In this document: positions 1 through 6,481 of the stretch, one piece after another
Layout: every line of letters starts with the position of its first letter
Numbering within the stretch: the stretch's first letter is position 1
The notes under the pieces: generated by a model
What the model was told of the DNA's origin: nothing
Databases searched by the model: none
What the model saw: only the letters and a program-made list of their open reading frames with translations
DNA from: Brevundimonas sp. UBA4609
GTDB lineage: Bacteria > Pseudomonadota > Alphaproteobacteria > Caulobacterales > Caulobacteraceae
Assembly: GCA_002386585.1 (NCBI GenBank)
Contig: DGIZ01000176.1
Location: 1 to 8,947 of the forward strand
Direction: 5' to 3'
Length of the DNA stretch: 8,947 nucleotides
Made by a program: the position numbers and the translations under genes

Positions 1-2
1 CC

Positions 3-1451
3 GAGGCGGAGGCCGACTTCTCGTCCGGCGCCCTGGCCGGGGATCCCTCGACCAAGGTGTGGCAGGGCTATATCGCCGCACAGCAGGGCGACTGGGCCAA
101 CGCTCGGCGGCTGTTCGCGGCCGGCGCGGGCGTGGTCGACGGCTTCGCCCCCGAATGGCGCGCCCGTTTCGGCGCCGCCCACGCCATGGCGGCGGTCGAG
201 ACCGGCGACGCCGACGCCGCGCGCGAACTTCTGGCCTATGTCTTCAGCCAGCCGAACGTCTCGGCCCCGGACCAACTGACGGCCCGCCTGGTGCAGGCGC
301 GGCTGTTCGAACTGGATCAGAACCTCGACCGCGCGCTGGCGATCTACAAGGCCGTGGCGCGCGCCCCGCTGGACGGCGTCGCCACGCCCGCGCGGCTGGG
401 CGTCATCAAGCTGGAGATGGCCAAGGGGACGCTGAAGGCCGACGCGGCCGCCGCCCAGCTGGAGGCGCTGAAATGGCGCTGGCGCGGCGATGCGACCGAG
501 CTGGCCGTGATCCGCACCCTGGGCGAGCTTTATCTGTCGCAGGGCCGCTATCGCGAGGCGCTGACCACGCTGAAGACGGCCGGGTCGAAGATCGTCACCT
601 TACCGGGCGGCGATCGGCTTCAGGCCGATCTGGACAACGCCTTCCGCGCCCTGTTCCTGGAAGGGGCGGCCGACGGATTGCAGCCGGTGCAGGCCCTGGC
701 CCTGTTCTTCGATTTCCGCGAGCTGACGCCCGTCGGCGCCGACGGCGACGAGATGGTGCGGCGCCTGGCGCGGCGCCTGATCGACGTGGACCTTCTGGAT
801 CAGGCGGCGGAGCTGCTGAAATACCAGGCCGAGAACCGGCTGGACGGGGTGGCCAAGGCCCAGGTCTCGACCAATCTGGCCGCCGTCTATCTGATGAACC
901 GCCAGCCGGAAGAGGCGCTGAAGGCCCTGTGGTCGTCGCGCACGACCCTGCTGCCCACGGCGATGAACCTGGAGCGCCGCGCGCTGGAGGCCCGCGCCCT
1001 GATGGAGCTGGGACGCTATGACCACGCGCTGGAGGTGCTGGGCAAGGACACCTCGCCCGCCGCGCGCGACGTGCGCGCCGACATCCTGTGGAAGCAGCAG
1101 CAGTGGGGCGCCGCCGCCGCCCTCTACGAACAGCGTCTAGGCGATCGCTGGAAGGAGACGGCCGTGCCGCTCAGCGAGGTCGAGGAGACGCGCCTGATTC
1201 GTGCGGGCGCGGGCTATTCCCTGGCGCAGGACGCCGGGGCCCTGAGCCGCCTGTCGAAGAACTACGCCCGTTTCGCCGAAGGGGCGCGCTCGCCCGGCGC
1301 GATCCGAGTGGCTCTGGCGGGGCTGGATGGGGCCGACGGTTCGGGCCGCCCGCAGGACTTCGCCGCCCTCAGCGCCGGGGCCGACGCCTACGCCGGCTGG
1401 ATCGCCCAGACCAAGGCCGAGTTCCGGGCCAGGACCGGCGCGGGCCAATAA
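3..1451 (+). CDS. TPR-like alpha-helical repeat protein, C-terminal part (5' truncated)
   Basis: The reading frame is open from the left edge (first full codon at position 3) to a TAA at 1449-1451, giving 482 visible residues. The true start lies outside the window; the GTG at 57 is only the first possible internal start. The protein is soluble-looking, rich in Ala, Leu, Arg and Glu, and made of repeated helical pairs of TPR character. Examples are segments reading GRYREALTTLKTAG, NRQPEEALKALWSSR and LGRYDHALEVLGKD. I see no membrane segment or catalytic motif in the visible part. TPR folds usually act as protein-protein scaffolds. The gene points toward HU and the flagellar block but is separated from them by a terminator, so a flagellar role would be guilt by proximity only. 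Function is not assigned. Confidence 0.8.
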   Translation, partial: EAEADFSSGALAGDPSTKVWQGYIAAQQGDWANARRLFAAGAGVVDGFAPEWRARFGAAHAMAAVETGDADAARELLAYVFSQPNVSAPDQLTARLVQARLFELDQNLDRALAIYKAVARAPLDGVATPARLGVIKLEMAKGTLKADAAAAQLEALKWRWRGDATELAVIRTLGELYLSQGRYREALTTLKTAGSKIVTLPGGDRLQADLDNAFRALFLEGAADGLQPVQALALFFDFRELTPVGADGDEMVRRLARRLIDVDLLDQAAELLKYQAENRLDGVAKAQVSTNLAAVYLMNRQPEEALKALWSSRTTLLPTAMNLERRALEARALMELGRYDHALEVLGKDTSPAARDVRADILWKQQQWGAAAALYEQRLGDRWKETAVPLSEVEETRLIRAGAGYSLAQDAGALSRLSKNYARFAEGARSPGAIRVALAGLDGADGSGRPQDFAALSAGADAYAGWIAQTKAEFRARTGAGQ

Positions 1452-1484
1452 AAAACCCCCCTCCCGGCGGGAGAGGGGTCTTTT
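1451..1484. terminator. Bidirectional intrinsic terminator between TPR gene and HU gene
   Basis: An inverted repeat pairs 1455-1465 with 1469-1479 (ACCCCCCTCCC with GGGAGAGGGGT). It is an 11-bp GC-rich stem with one C/A mismatch and a 3-nt GGC loop. On the + strand it is followed by TCTTTT. On the - strand it is followed by a run of six T. It can therefore end both the rightward TPR transcript, whose stop codon it abuts, and the leftward HU transcript, whose stop lies 41 bp away. Confidence 0.85.
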
Positions 1485-1525
1485 GCGTCTATCCCCGCGA
1501 AGGGGATCGAACGCGCCTAAAAGGC

Positions 1526-1804
1526 TTAGCCGTTGACGGCGTCCTTCAGCGGCTTCGACACGCGGAAGCGCACGGCCTTCGAGGCCGGGATCTTGATCGT
1601 CGCGCCCGTGGCCGGGTTGCGGCCTTCGCGCTCGGCGCGCTCAGCCGTGTCGAACACGCCCAGGTTCGAGATGCGAACGTCGCCGCCCGACTTCAGGGAC
1701 TTGTGGATGTTCTCGACAATGGCGGTCAGCACCTTGCCGGCGTCAGCTTGCGAAACGCCCGCGTCCTTGGCGACGGCGGCGATCAGTTCAGCTTGAGTGG
1801 TCAT
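1526..1804 (-). CDS. HU family DNA-binding protein
   Basis: This encodes 92 residues, the standard length of the HU/IHF family of nucleoid-associated proteins, which bend and compact DNA as dimers. The N-terminal helices (about 3-40) carry the dimer interface: AELIAAVAKDAGVSQADAGK. A GGDVRISNLGVF segment (40-51) matches the family's beta region. The DNA-inserting arm carries R62-N63-P64 followed by ATG, the RNPATG tip whose proline wedges between base pairs in this family. A basic C-terminal helix (VSKPLKDAVNG) closes the protein. I chose the ATG at 1804 because the MTTQAELI start matches family N-termini; the upstream in-frame extension looks non-coding. The Shine-Dalgarno is weak. The sequence favours HU over IHF, since it has the HU-type simple N-terminus. 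It lies downstream of fliP on the same strand but probably has its own promoter. Confidence 0.95.
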   Translation of the reverse strand: MTTQAELIAAVAKDAGVSQADAGKVLTAIVENIHKSLKSGGDVRISNLGVFDTAERAEREGRNPATGATIKIPASKAVRFRVSKPLKDAVNG

Positions 1805-1861
1805 GAGGGTCGTTTCCCAATGGTGGTCGCCCGGAAAGAAGCGCCGGGCGAGGACCGGGGG

Positions 1862-1890
1862 ATCAACGACGGTTTTTGCAGGCTTGGCAA
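1862..1890 (-). promoter_or_regulatory. Possible promoter of the HU gene
   Basis: On the - strand, TTGCCA (1890-1885) and GTTGAT (1867-1862) are separated by exactly 17 bp and lie about 60-85 bp upstream of the HU start. The -35 element is reasonable and the -10 element is poor, so this is a weak inference. The region also contains a direct repeat, TTGCAGGCT, at 1876-1884 and 1912-1920. A near-palindrome, GGCTTGGCAAGCC, lies at 1881-1893. Confidence 0.3.
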
Positions 1891-1926
1891 GCCCGCATCG
1901 GCGCGAAGGCCTTGCAGGCTGGGGAT

Positions 1927-2742
1927 TTATCCCGCTCCGGAGGCTCTCTGGAAGCTCTCGACAAGGCTTCCGGCGACCAGTCTCCACCCGTCCACCAACA
2001 CGAAGAAGATCAGCTTGAAGGGCAGGCTGACGACCACCGGCGGCAGCATCATCATACCCATGGACATGAGCACGCTGGCGACCACCAGATCGATCACAAG
2101 GAACGGAACAAAAAGAAGAAATCCGATCGTGAAGGCGGTCTTCAACTCGCTGATCATGAAGGCCGGCGTGACCACGCGCAGGGGCAGGTCCTGCACGTCC
2201 GCAGGGGGCTCCACACGCGACAGGCGAGTGAACAACGCCAGGTCGTCCGGCTTCACCTGGGCCAGCATGAAGGTTTTTACCGGTTCGGACGCCGCATCGA
2301 AGGCCTGAGGCAGCTCCATCTGCTGATCCATCAGGGGGCGGACCCCCGAATCATAGGCGTCCTGCCAGGTCGGAGCCATGACGATGGCGCTCAGAAACAG
2401 GGCCAGGGACACCAGGACGGCGTTCGGCGGCGACTGCTGCATCCCCAGCGCCGTGCGCAGCAGGGACAGGACCACGACGATTCGCACGAAGCTGGTGGTC
2501 ATGATGACGATGGACGGCGCCAGCGACAGCACCGTCATCAGCCCGACCAGTTGCACCACGCGCTGCGTCAGGCCCGCGCCGGTCCCCAGGTCGATATTGA
2601 TGGCCGAGCCGGTCTGCGCCGCTTCCTGCGCCAGCGCGCCCAGCGGCCAGATCAGGCACAGGGCCGTGGTGATCAGCGACAGCATGGCCGCACGCTTCAG
2701 CTCCGCGCGGGTCGGCGCGCCGAACAGGGCGGGGCGCTTCAC
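1927..2742 (-). CDS. fliP: Flagellar type III export gate protein FliP
   Basis: FliP forms the core of the flagellar export gate (with FliQ and FliR) in the inner membrane inside the MS ring. From the GTG at 2742 it has 271 residues. Residues 19-38 look like a signal peptide (hydrophobic, ending ALA before QE), as expected for FliP, which is often made with a cleavable leader. Membrane segments lie near 65-92, 108-123, 203-228 and 234-252. The diagnostic MTTSFVRIVVVLSLLRTALG region is at 81-100. A second conserved stretch, FMISELKTAFTIGF, is at 195-208. The start is supported by GGGAGG six bases upstream and by overlap with the fliO stop (GTGA). An ATG at 2685 would give 252 residues and remains possible. 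No fliQ or fliR follows; the next gene is HU. Confidence 0.96.
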   Translation of the reverse strand: MKRPALFGAPTRAELKRAAMLSLITTALCLIWPLGALAQEAAQTGSAINIDLGTGAGLTQRVVQLVGLMTVLSLAPSIVIMTTSFVRIVVVLSLLRTALGMQQSPPNAVLVSLALFLSAIVMAPTWQDAYDSGVRPLMDQQMELPQAFDAASEPVKTFMLAQVKPDDLALFTRLSRVEPPADVQDLPLRVVTPAFMISELKTAFTIGFLLFVPFLVIDLVVASVLMSMGMMMLPPVVVSLPFKLIFFVLVDGWRLVAGSLVESFQRASGAG

Positions 2743-3017
2743 TTGACGCCTCCCGGTTGGCGCGGCTCGATCAGTTCGCGGCCTTCGCCCAGCAGGATCA
2801 GCCGTTCTTCGCCGTCGACGCGGATCAGCACCAGGCGGCGCGAGGGGTCCAGCACCAGAGTCTCGACCACCTTCATCCGCCGCACCTGGCCCTGCGGCCC
2901 CTGGAAGCGGGCCAGGATCTCGGGCGCATAGCGCCGCGCCGCCCAGGCGGCCAGGCCGATGATGCCCAGGGTGATGGCCAGGCCGAAGATCGCCCGGAAC
3001 AGATCGAGGAAGTTCAT
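2739..3017 (-). CDS. fliO: Flagellar biosynthesis protein FliO
   Basis: FliO is a small single-span membrane protein that helps assemble the FliP ring of the export gate. The 92 residues show one N-terminal membrane helix (about 9-27), a basic boundary (ARRYAPEIL), then a short cytoplasmic beta-rich domain. That domain reads MKVVETLVLDPSRR (48-61) and is typical of FliO. The ATG at 3017 gives the usual MNFLDLFRAI-type start just ahead of the membrane helix. An upstream in-frame GTG at 3104 is unlikely because it would run the gene into the CtrA-like box. The Shine-Dalgarno is weak. The stop codon overlaps the fliP start, which indicates translational coupling. Confidence 0.92.
   Translation of the reverse strand: MNFLDLFRAIFGLAITLGIIGLAAWAARRYAPEILARFQGPQGQVRRMKVVETLVLDPSRRLVLIRVDGEERLILLGEGRELIEPRQPGGVK
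2749..2754 (-). promoter_or_regulatory. Shine-Dalgarno that sets the fliP GTG start
   Basis: On the - strand GGGAGG lies six bases before the GTG at 2742-2740, inside the end of fliO. This decides for the GTG start of fliP over the later ATG at 2685, which has only a poorly placed GGAG upstream. Confidence 0.7.
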
Positions 3018-3094
3018 GCGTTCGCAGGCCCCAGACGCGACGGAGACGACGCGGACCGCCGCGACGCTTCGCCCGCATGTTTCAACGGACGTGG

Positions 3095-3110
3095 TTAACG
3101 GCACGTTTAG
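3095..3110. promoter_or_regulatory. Candidate CtrA binding box in the fliO/flgB divergent region
   Basis: TTAA (3095-3098), seven bases, then TTTAG (3106-3110) differs by one base in each half-site core from the Caulobacter CtrA consensus TTAA-N7-TTAAC. Read on the - strand it is TAAA-N7-TTAACC, with a complete second half. A further TTAACC half-site lies at 3123-3128. In Caulobacter, CtrA activates early (class II) flagellar promoters through such boxes. Its place between divergent fliO and flgB suggests it could serve either arm or both. I see no clear sigma-54 -24/-12 element here. Confidence 0.6.
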
Positions 3111-3171
3111 GGATACGGGATATTAACCATGCAGGCGGCAAATTCTGCCGATCACCGTCCGAGGGCTTCGC

Positions 3172-3576
3172 GTGTCCGTCACCGACCTGCCGCTGCTGAA
3201 TCAGATCAAGGGCCGCCTGGGCTGGCTGGACGACCGCCAGCGGGTGATCGCCCAGAACGTCGCCAACTCCGACACCCCCGGCTATGTCGCGCGCGACCTG
3301 AAGACGCCGACCGATTTCGCCGAGGCGATGCGGACGGGCGGCGGGCTGCGCATGACGGCCACCAACGCCCGCCACATCTCGCCGCCCGGCCAGGCCGCGC
3401 GGTTTGAAGCAAGCAACGCGCCGGATTCCGAGACCACGCTGGACGGCAATTCGGTCGTGGTCGAGGAACAGATGCTCAAGATGGCCGAGAGCCGCATGGC
3501 CTATGACGCCGCCATCGGCTTCTACCAGAAGTCGATACAGATGATCCGCCTGGCGGCCAAGAAGCCCGCGGCCTGA
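3172..3576 (+). CDS. flgB: Flagellar basal-body rod protein FlgB
   Basis: FlgB is a proximal rod subunit, exported through the flagellar apparatus and placed on FliE and the MS ring. It has 134 residues, a normal size. The N-terminal rod/hook-family motif QRVIAQNVANSDTPGYVARD is at about 23-42. The C-terminal helix (about 97-129, VEEQMLKMAESRMAYDAAIG) has the heptad-like pattern used to pack the rod. No signal peptide is expected or seen. I chose the GTG at 3172 because GAGGG (3161-3165) lies six bases upstream and the MSVTDLP start fits the family. It begins the rightward flgB-flgC-fliE operon; flgC starts 13 bases after its stop. Confidence 0.96.
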   Translation: MSVTDLPLLNQIKGRLGWLDDRQRVIAQNVANSDTPGYVARDLKTPTDFAEAMRTGGGLRMTATNARHISPPGQAARFEASNAPDSETTLDGNSVVVEEQMLKMAESRMAYDAAIGFYQKSIQMIRLAAKKPAA

Positions 3577-3589
3577 GGAGGACTGAACC

Positions 3590-4024
3590 ATGCCTGATCC
3601 GATCAACGGTCGTCCCGTCACCCCGCGCAACACCGCCATGGCCGTCGCCTCGACCGCGCTGAAGGCGCAGCAGTCGCGGATGCGCATCATCGCCGAGAAC
3701 ATCGCCAACGCGGAATCCACGGCCAATGTCGCGGGCGGCCAGCCTTATCGCCGCCAGACCCCGGTGTTCCAGGCCCGCAACGTCGACGGCGCGACCGGCG
3801 TGGTCCTGGCCGAGGTGCGGCCGGACCAGAGCGACTTCCGCATGGATTACGACCCTTCGCACCCGGCGGCCAATGCGGAAGGCTACGTCCAGAGGCCCAA
3901 CGTCGACACCCTGGTCGAGGCGATGGACATGCGCGAGGCGCAGCGCGCCTATGAGGCCAACCTGAACGTCATCGAGACGGCGCGGAACATGGAGTCCCGC
4001 ACCCTCGACATCATCAAGAAATAA
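3590..4024 (+). CDS. flgC: Flagellar basal-body rod protein FlgC
   Basis: FlgC is the second proximal rod protein. It has 144 residues. The N-terminal motif MRIIAENIANAEST (about 28-41) is the conserved rod-protein NxANxxT region. It is followed by the FlgC-type insertion YRRQTPVFQ and the YVQRPNVDTLVEAM stretch. The C-terminal helix (EAQRAYEANLNVIETARNM, then LDIIKK) is typical. AGGAGG (3576-3581) lies eight bases before the ATG and begins at the last base of the flgB stop codon, so the two genes are closely coupled. fliE begins 13 bases after its stop. Confidence 0.97.
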   Translation: MPDPINGRPVTPRNTAMAVASTALKAQQSRMRIIAENIANAESTANVAGGQPYRRQTPVFQARNVDGATGVVLAEVRPDQSDFRMDYDPSHPAANAEGYVQRPNVDTLVEAMDMREAQRAYEANLNVIETARNMESRTLDIIKK

Positions 4025-4037
4025 GAGGGTCTAGGGC

Positions 4038-4361
4038 ATGAACCCCATCATGGCCGCCCGCGCCTACGCCGCCGTTCAGGGCGGGGGCGGCGTCAGCGTC
4101 ACCACCTCGGCCAATGCAGCCGCCTCGACGGGGCCTAATGCAGCGGGGGGCTTTGCGGACCTGCTGCAGAACGTCATGACCCAGACGACGCAGGCGACCC
4201 GCACGGCCGAAACCCAGATGGCGCAGTCGGTTCAGGGGCAGGGCAATCTGATCGACGTCGTCACGGCCATCTCCTCGGCCGAAGCCTCGCTGGAGACGGT
4301 CATGGCCGTCCGCGATCAGGTGATTTCGGCCTATCAGGAAATCATGCGGATGCCGATCTGA
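4038..4361 (+). CDS. fliE: Flagellar hook-basal body complex protein FliE
   Basis: FliE joins the MS ring to the proximal rod and is an early export substrate. It has 107 residues, the usual length. The Ala/Gly/Thr/Ser-rich N-terminus (about 10-40) is low complexity. The conserved [11 protein letters not shown] region follows (about 39-49). The C-terminal family motif has [21 protein letters not shown] (about 73-93) and ends EIMRMPI. GAGGG (4025-4029) lies eight bases before the ATG. It is the last gene of the rightward operon; the next gene is convergent, 21 bases away, with no strong terminator hairpin visible between them. Confidence 0.96.
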   Translation: MNPIMAARAYAAVQGGGGVSVTTSANAAASTGPNAAGGFADLLQNVMTQTTQATRTAETQMAQSVQGQGNLIDVVTAISSAEASLETVMAVRDQVISAYQEIMRMPI

Positions 4362-4382
4362 CGGAAGTCCGGTCGGATGGAG

Positions 4383-4829
4383 CTATGGGGAAGGCGTACG
4401 CCGCAGGCTGGGGTGGAGCGACTCTTCGAACGCTCGGAGCGCGTCTGCCTGTCCTGCCATGTCGTCCGCTGCTTCCTGACGCAGGATGTCGCAAAGCTCC
4501 TGATCGGGCGCTTCTCGCAGCGCGCTTGCCTTGCCTCGGTCCAAGGCGCCGTAAAAGACTTGATCCAGTACGGGACGAGGACGGGGCGGCCGAGCTTCGA
4601 AGTTCTCGTGACCGACTGATACGGCGCCTTGCGTTTCTTCCGAAAGAAAGGCCCAGCACTGACCTGTGCTGAAACCATCCAGGTCCACGGCCATGATCGC
4701 CTGTTCAACCTCCGGCGGGAACCGATCTTGAGCTGGCGTCAGCATCATCAGAGCGAACAGCGTGAGCATGTCTTGGCTTTCATGGAGGCGAACACCCGCA
4801 GCGTGACATGCCATAAGGATGGCCGCCAA
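4383..4829 (-). CDS. Hypothetical protein downstream of gluQRS
   Basis: I do not recognise this protein. The frame encodes about 148 residues from TTG at 4829 (GAGAAGG is seven bases upstream). Starts at TTG 4835 or ATG 4814 are also possible. The N-terminal third is hydrophobic and Met-rich (LAAILMACHAAG, then MLTLFALMMLTP) but has charged residues between, so it is more likely packed helices than membrane spans. The rest is acidic, with a Glu/Asp/Ala-rich helical tail (QEAADDMAGQADALRAFEESL) and a basic, Pro-containing end. By eye its GC is lower than its neighbours, and about a third of the codons I read end in A or T, unlike the strongly GC-ending flagellar genes. It starts 11-32 bases after gluQRS on the same strand and is probably co-transcribed. 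Coding status is likely but not certain. Confidence 0.6.
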   Translation of the reverse strand: MAAILMACHAAGVRLHESQDMLTLFALMMLTPAQDRFPPEVEQAIMAVDLDGFSTGQCWAFLSEETQGAVSVGHENFEARPPRPRPVLDQVFYGALDRGKASALREAPDQELCDILRQEAADDMAGQADALRAFEESLHPSLRRTPSP

Positions 4830-4846
4830 CTGCAAACCTTCTCGCG

Positions 4847-5698
4847 TTATCGTAACCCCAGTTCCGCCCTCAGCGTCTCAGCCGTCAGCCCGCCCTCTCT
4901 CAGTTCAGCCAGAGTGACCGAGCGGTCGCGCTTGGCGTAGCGGCGGCCGTCCGGCCCGGCCAGCAGGCGATGGTGACGATAGGCCGGCGCGGGCCAGTCC
5001 ATCAGCGCCTGGATCAGCCGCTGGATATGGGTCGCCTCGAATAGATCCTGACCCCGGATGACGTGGCTGATCCCCTGCAGGGCGTCGTCATGCGTCACGG
5101 CCAGGTGATAGGCGGTCCCGGCGTCCTTGCGCGCCAGCACCACGTCGCCCGCCGTCTCGGGCCGCGCCTGGACCACGCCGGTCTCGCCATCGGGGCCTGA
5201 GCCTTCCTCGATGAAGCTGAGTGCGTCCCAGGCGGCGCCGCCCAGCGTCTCCTTGGCCCGATCCAGCGACAGTCGCCAAGCGAAGGGGCGTCCTTCGGCC
5301 AGCAGTTGCGCCTCTTCCTCGGCCGGATGCGGACCGGGGCGAGCGGCCTCGGAGGGGCCGTGAGGCGCATCGCCGATGGCGTCGAGAATCTCCTTGCGGG
5401 TGCGGAAACAGCGATAGAGCAGGCCGCGCCGGTTCAGCGCCTCGACCACGACAGCGTAGTCGGCCAGATGATCGGACTGGCGCCGCACGGGCGTCTCCCA
5501 GTCCAGCCCCAGCCAGGCCAGGTCTTCGTGGATGCCCGCCTCGAACTCGGGCCGGCACCGCGTCGGATCGATGTCCTCTATCCGCAACACGAAGCGCCCG
5601 CCGACATCCTTCGCTGCGCGCCAGGCCGTCAGGGCCGAAAAGGCGTGCCCCTTGTGCAGGCGGCCGGTGGGCGAGGGGGCGAAGCGGGTGGCGAACAT
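4847..5698 (-). CDS. gluQRS: Glutamyl-Q tRNA(Asp) synthetase (GluQRS)
   Basis: GluQRS is a truncated glutamyl-tRNA synthetase paralogue. It activates glutamate and attaches it to queuosine at position 34 of tRNA-Asp. The 283 residues contain only the class I catalytic core and lack the anticodon-binding domain of GltX, which separates it from true GluRS. Seen are the N-terminal FAPSPTGRLHKGH (6-18, HIGH-type site), RIEDIDPTR (39-47), the GTAYHLAVTHDDALQGISH region (194-212), and a KMSKS-like RYAKRD (253-258). The zinc site of the E. coli type (Cys-x-Cys, Tyr, Cys) is not present: only C97 remains in YRCFRTR. The ATG at 5698 gives the conserved MFATRFAPSP start, but no Shine-Dalgarno is apparent. 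It diverges from the AlkA-like gene across 89 bp. Confidence 0.93.
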   Translation of the reverse strand: MFATRFAPSPTGRLHKGHAFSALTAWRAAKDVGGRFVLRIEDIDPTRCRPEFEAGIHEDLAWLGLDWETPVRRQSDHLADYAVVVEALNRRGLLYRCFRTRKEILDAIGDAPHGPSEAARPGPHPAEEEAQLLAEGRPFAWRLSLDRAKETLGGAAWDALSFIEEGSGPDGETGVVQARPETAGDVVLARKDAGTAYHLAVTHDDALQGISHVIRGQDLFEATHIQRLIQALMDWPAPAYRHHRLLAGPDGRRYAKRDRSVTLAELREGGLTAETLRAELGLR

Positions 5699-5725
5699 GG
5701 AGATAGACTAGCGGTTTCCGGCCGT

Positions 5726-5746
5726 GTTCAGAACCGGACCGCGAAC
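5726..5746. promoter_or_regulatory. GTTC/GAAC repeat cluster in the gluQRS-glycosylase divergent region
   Basis: The 89-bp region between the two starts contains the small palindrome GTTC-A-GAAC (5726-5734) and another GAAC at 5743-5746. Alphaproteobacterial LexA boxes are GTTC-N7-GTTC or GAAC-N7-GAAC; here the two GAAC copies are eight bases apart. It may be an operator for the divergent promoters or chance. Confidence 0.2.
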
Positions 5747-5787
5747 GGCTCTTTTCGAGGGATGGGGCGCAGGCCTAGCATGGGATC

Positions 5788-6441
5788 ATGGCTCTTGCTC
5801 CGTCTCCCGCTTCCGTCGCCGCCGCCCGCGAGGCTCTGGCCGCCGCCGATCCGGCGCTGGCCAAGGCGCACGCCTCGACGCCCGTGTTCGAATGGCGGTT
5901 GCGGCCGGGCGGCTATGAGGGCCTGTTCCGCATGATCGTCGAGCAGCAGGTGTCGGTGGCGGCGGCGGCCTCGATCTGGAAGCGGGTGGTCGAGGGGCTG
6001 GACGGGCAGGTGACGCCGGACGCCGTGCTGGCGCGCGACGTCGAGACGCTGCGCACCTTCGGCCTGTCGGGACAGAAGGCGAAGTACGGCCATGAGATCG
6101 CCCGCGCCCAGACCGAGGGCCACATCGACTTCGACCATCTGGAGCGGTTGGACGACGTGGAGGCCATCGCCGCCCTGGTCGCCATCAAGGGGGTGGGCAA
6201 ATGGACGGCCGAGACCTTCCTGATGTTCTGCGAGGGGCGGCTCGACGTCTTTCCCGGCGGGGATGTAGCCTTGCAGGAAGCCATGCGCTGGGCTGATCGC
6301 GCCGAGGCTCGCCCGAACGAGAAGCAGGCCTACGCCCGCGCCGAGATCTGGCGGCCGCATCGCGGGGTGGCGGCGCATTTGCTCTGGGGGTGGTATGGTG
6401 GCGTTCGGCGCGGCGAGATCGCGCTGGACGAGGGCGCCTAA
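5788..6441 (+). CDS. AlkA-like DNA-3-methyladenine glycosylase (HhH-GPD family)
   Basis: This enzyme class removes alkylated bases such as 3-methyladenine from DNA, starting base excision repair in the cytoplasm. It has 217 residues, close to the shorter AlkA-like (MAG-type) proteins that lack the N-terminal domain of E. coli AlkA. FRMIVEQQVSVAAAASIW (47-64) is the conserved helix of the family. The helix-hairpin-helix is at 130-141 (LVAIKGVGKWTA). The Gly/Pro loop and catalytic Asp follow in FPGGDVALQ (D159). The final WRPHRGVAAHLLW (188-200) is also typical. There is no iron-sulphur cysteine cluster, unlike Nth and MutY. The ATG at 5788 lacks a strong Shine-Dalgarno. It probably has its own promoter and diverges from gluQRS. 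Confidence 0.92.
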   Translation: MALAPSPASVAAAREALAAADPALAKAHASTPVFEWRLRPGGYEGLFRMIVEQQVSVAAAASIWKRVVEGLDGQVTPDAVLARDVETLRTFGLSGQKAKYGHEIARAQTEGHIDFDHLERLDDVEAIAALVAIKGVGKWTAETFLMFCEGRLDVFPGGDVALQEAMRWADRAEARPNEKQAYARAEIWRPHRGVAAHLLWGWYGGVRRGEIALDEGA

Positions 6442-6463
6442 GCCTTCGTCATTCATGAAGGCT
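6441..6463. terminator. Hairpin at the end of the glycosylase gene
   Basis: AGCCTTC (6441-6447) pairs perfectly with GAAGGCT (6457-6463) around a 9-nt loop, starting on the last base of the glycosylase stop codon. There is no T run after it on the + strand, so it is at best a weak intrinsic terminator or an mRNA 3'-end stabiliser. Confidence 0.3.
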
Positions 6464-6481
6464 GGGGGCGACCCCGAAGAC

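Noticed and set aside
1088..2308. Long + strand open frame running from the TPR gene through HU and fliP
   Set aside because: It crosses the terminator at 1451-1484 and overlaps three well-supported genes; the product is Arg/Gly-rich with no recognisable motif.
1876..2931. Long + strand open frame (351 codons) across fliP and fliO
   Set aside because: It is antisense to clear fliP and fliO coding sequence and its translation is His/Gln/Arg-rich low complexity, the usual result of reading GC-rich genes in a wrong frame.
3015..3104. Longer FliO starting at the upstream GTG at 3104
   Set aside because: The extension would cover most of the CtrA-like box, has no family resemblance, and the MNFLDLF start directly before the membrane helix is typical of FliO.
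3091..3130. Sigma-54 promoter (GGCAC at 3100-3104) for flgB
   Set aside because: There is no GC dinucleotide at the required distance for a -12 element.
4377..4708. Competing frames on both strands opposite the hypothetical gene
   Set aside because: Their products are Arg/Ser/Pro-rich and lack good ribosome sites; the - strand frame at 4383-4829 has the more protein-like composition and sits in operon position after gluQRS.
5731..5746. True LexA box upstream of the glycosylase
   Set aside because: The two GAAC copies are eight, not seven, bases apart; kept only as a weak regulatory candidate.
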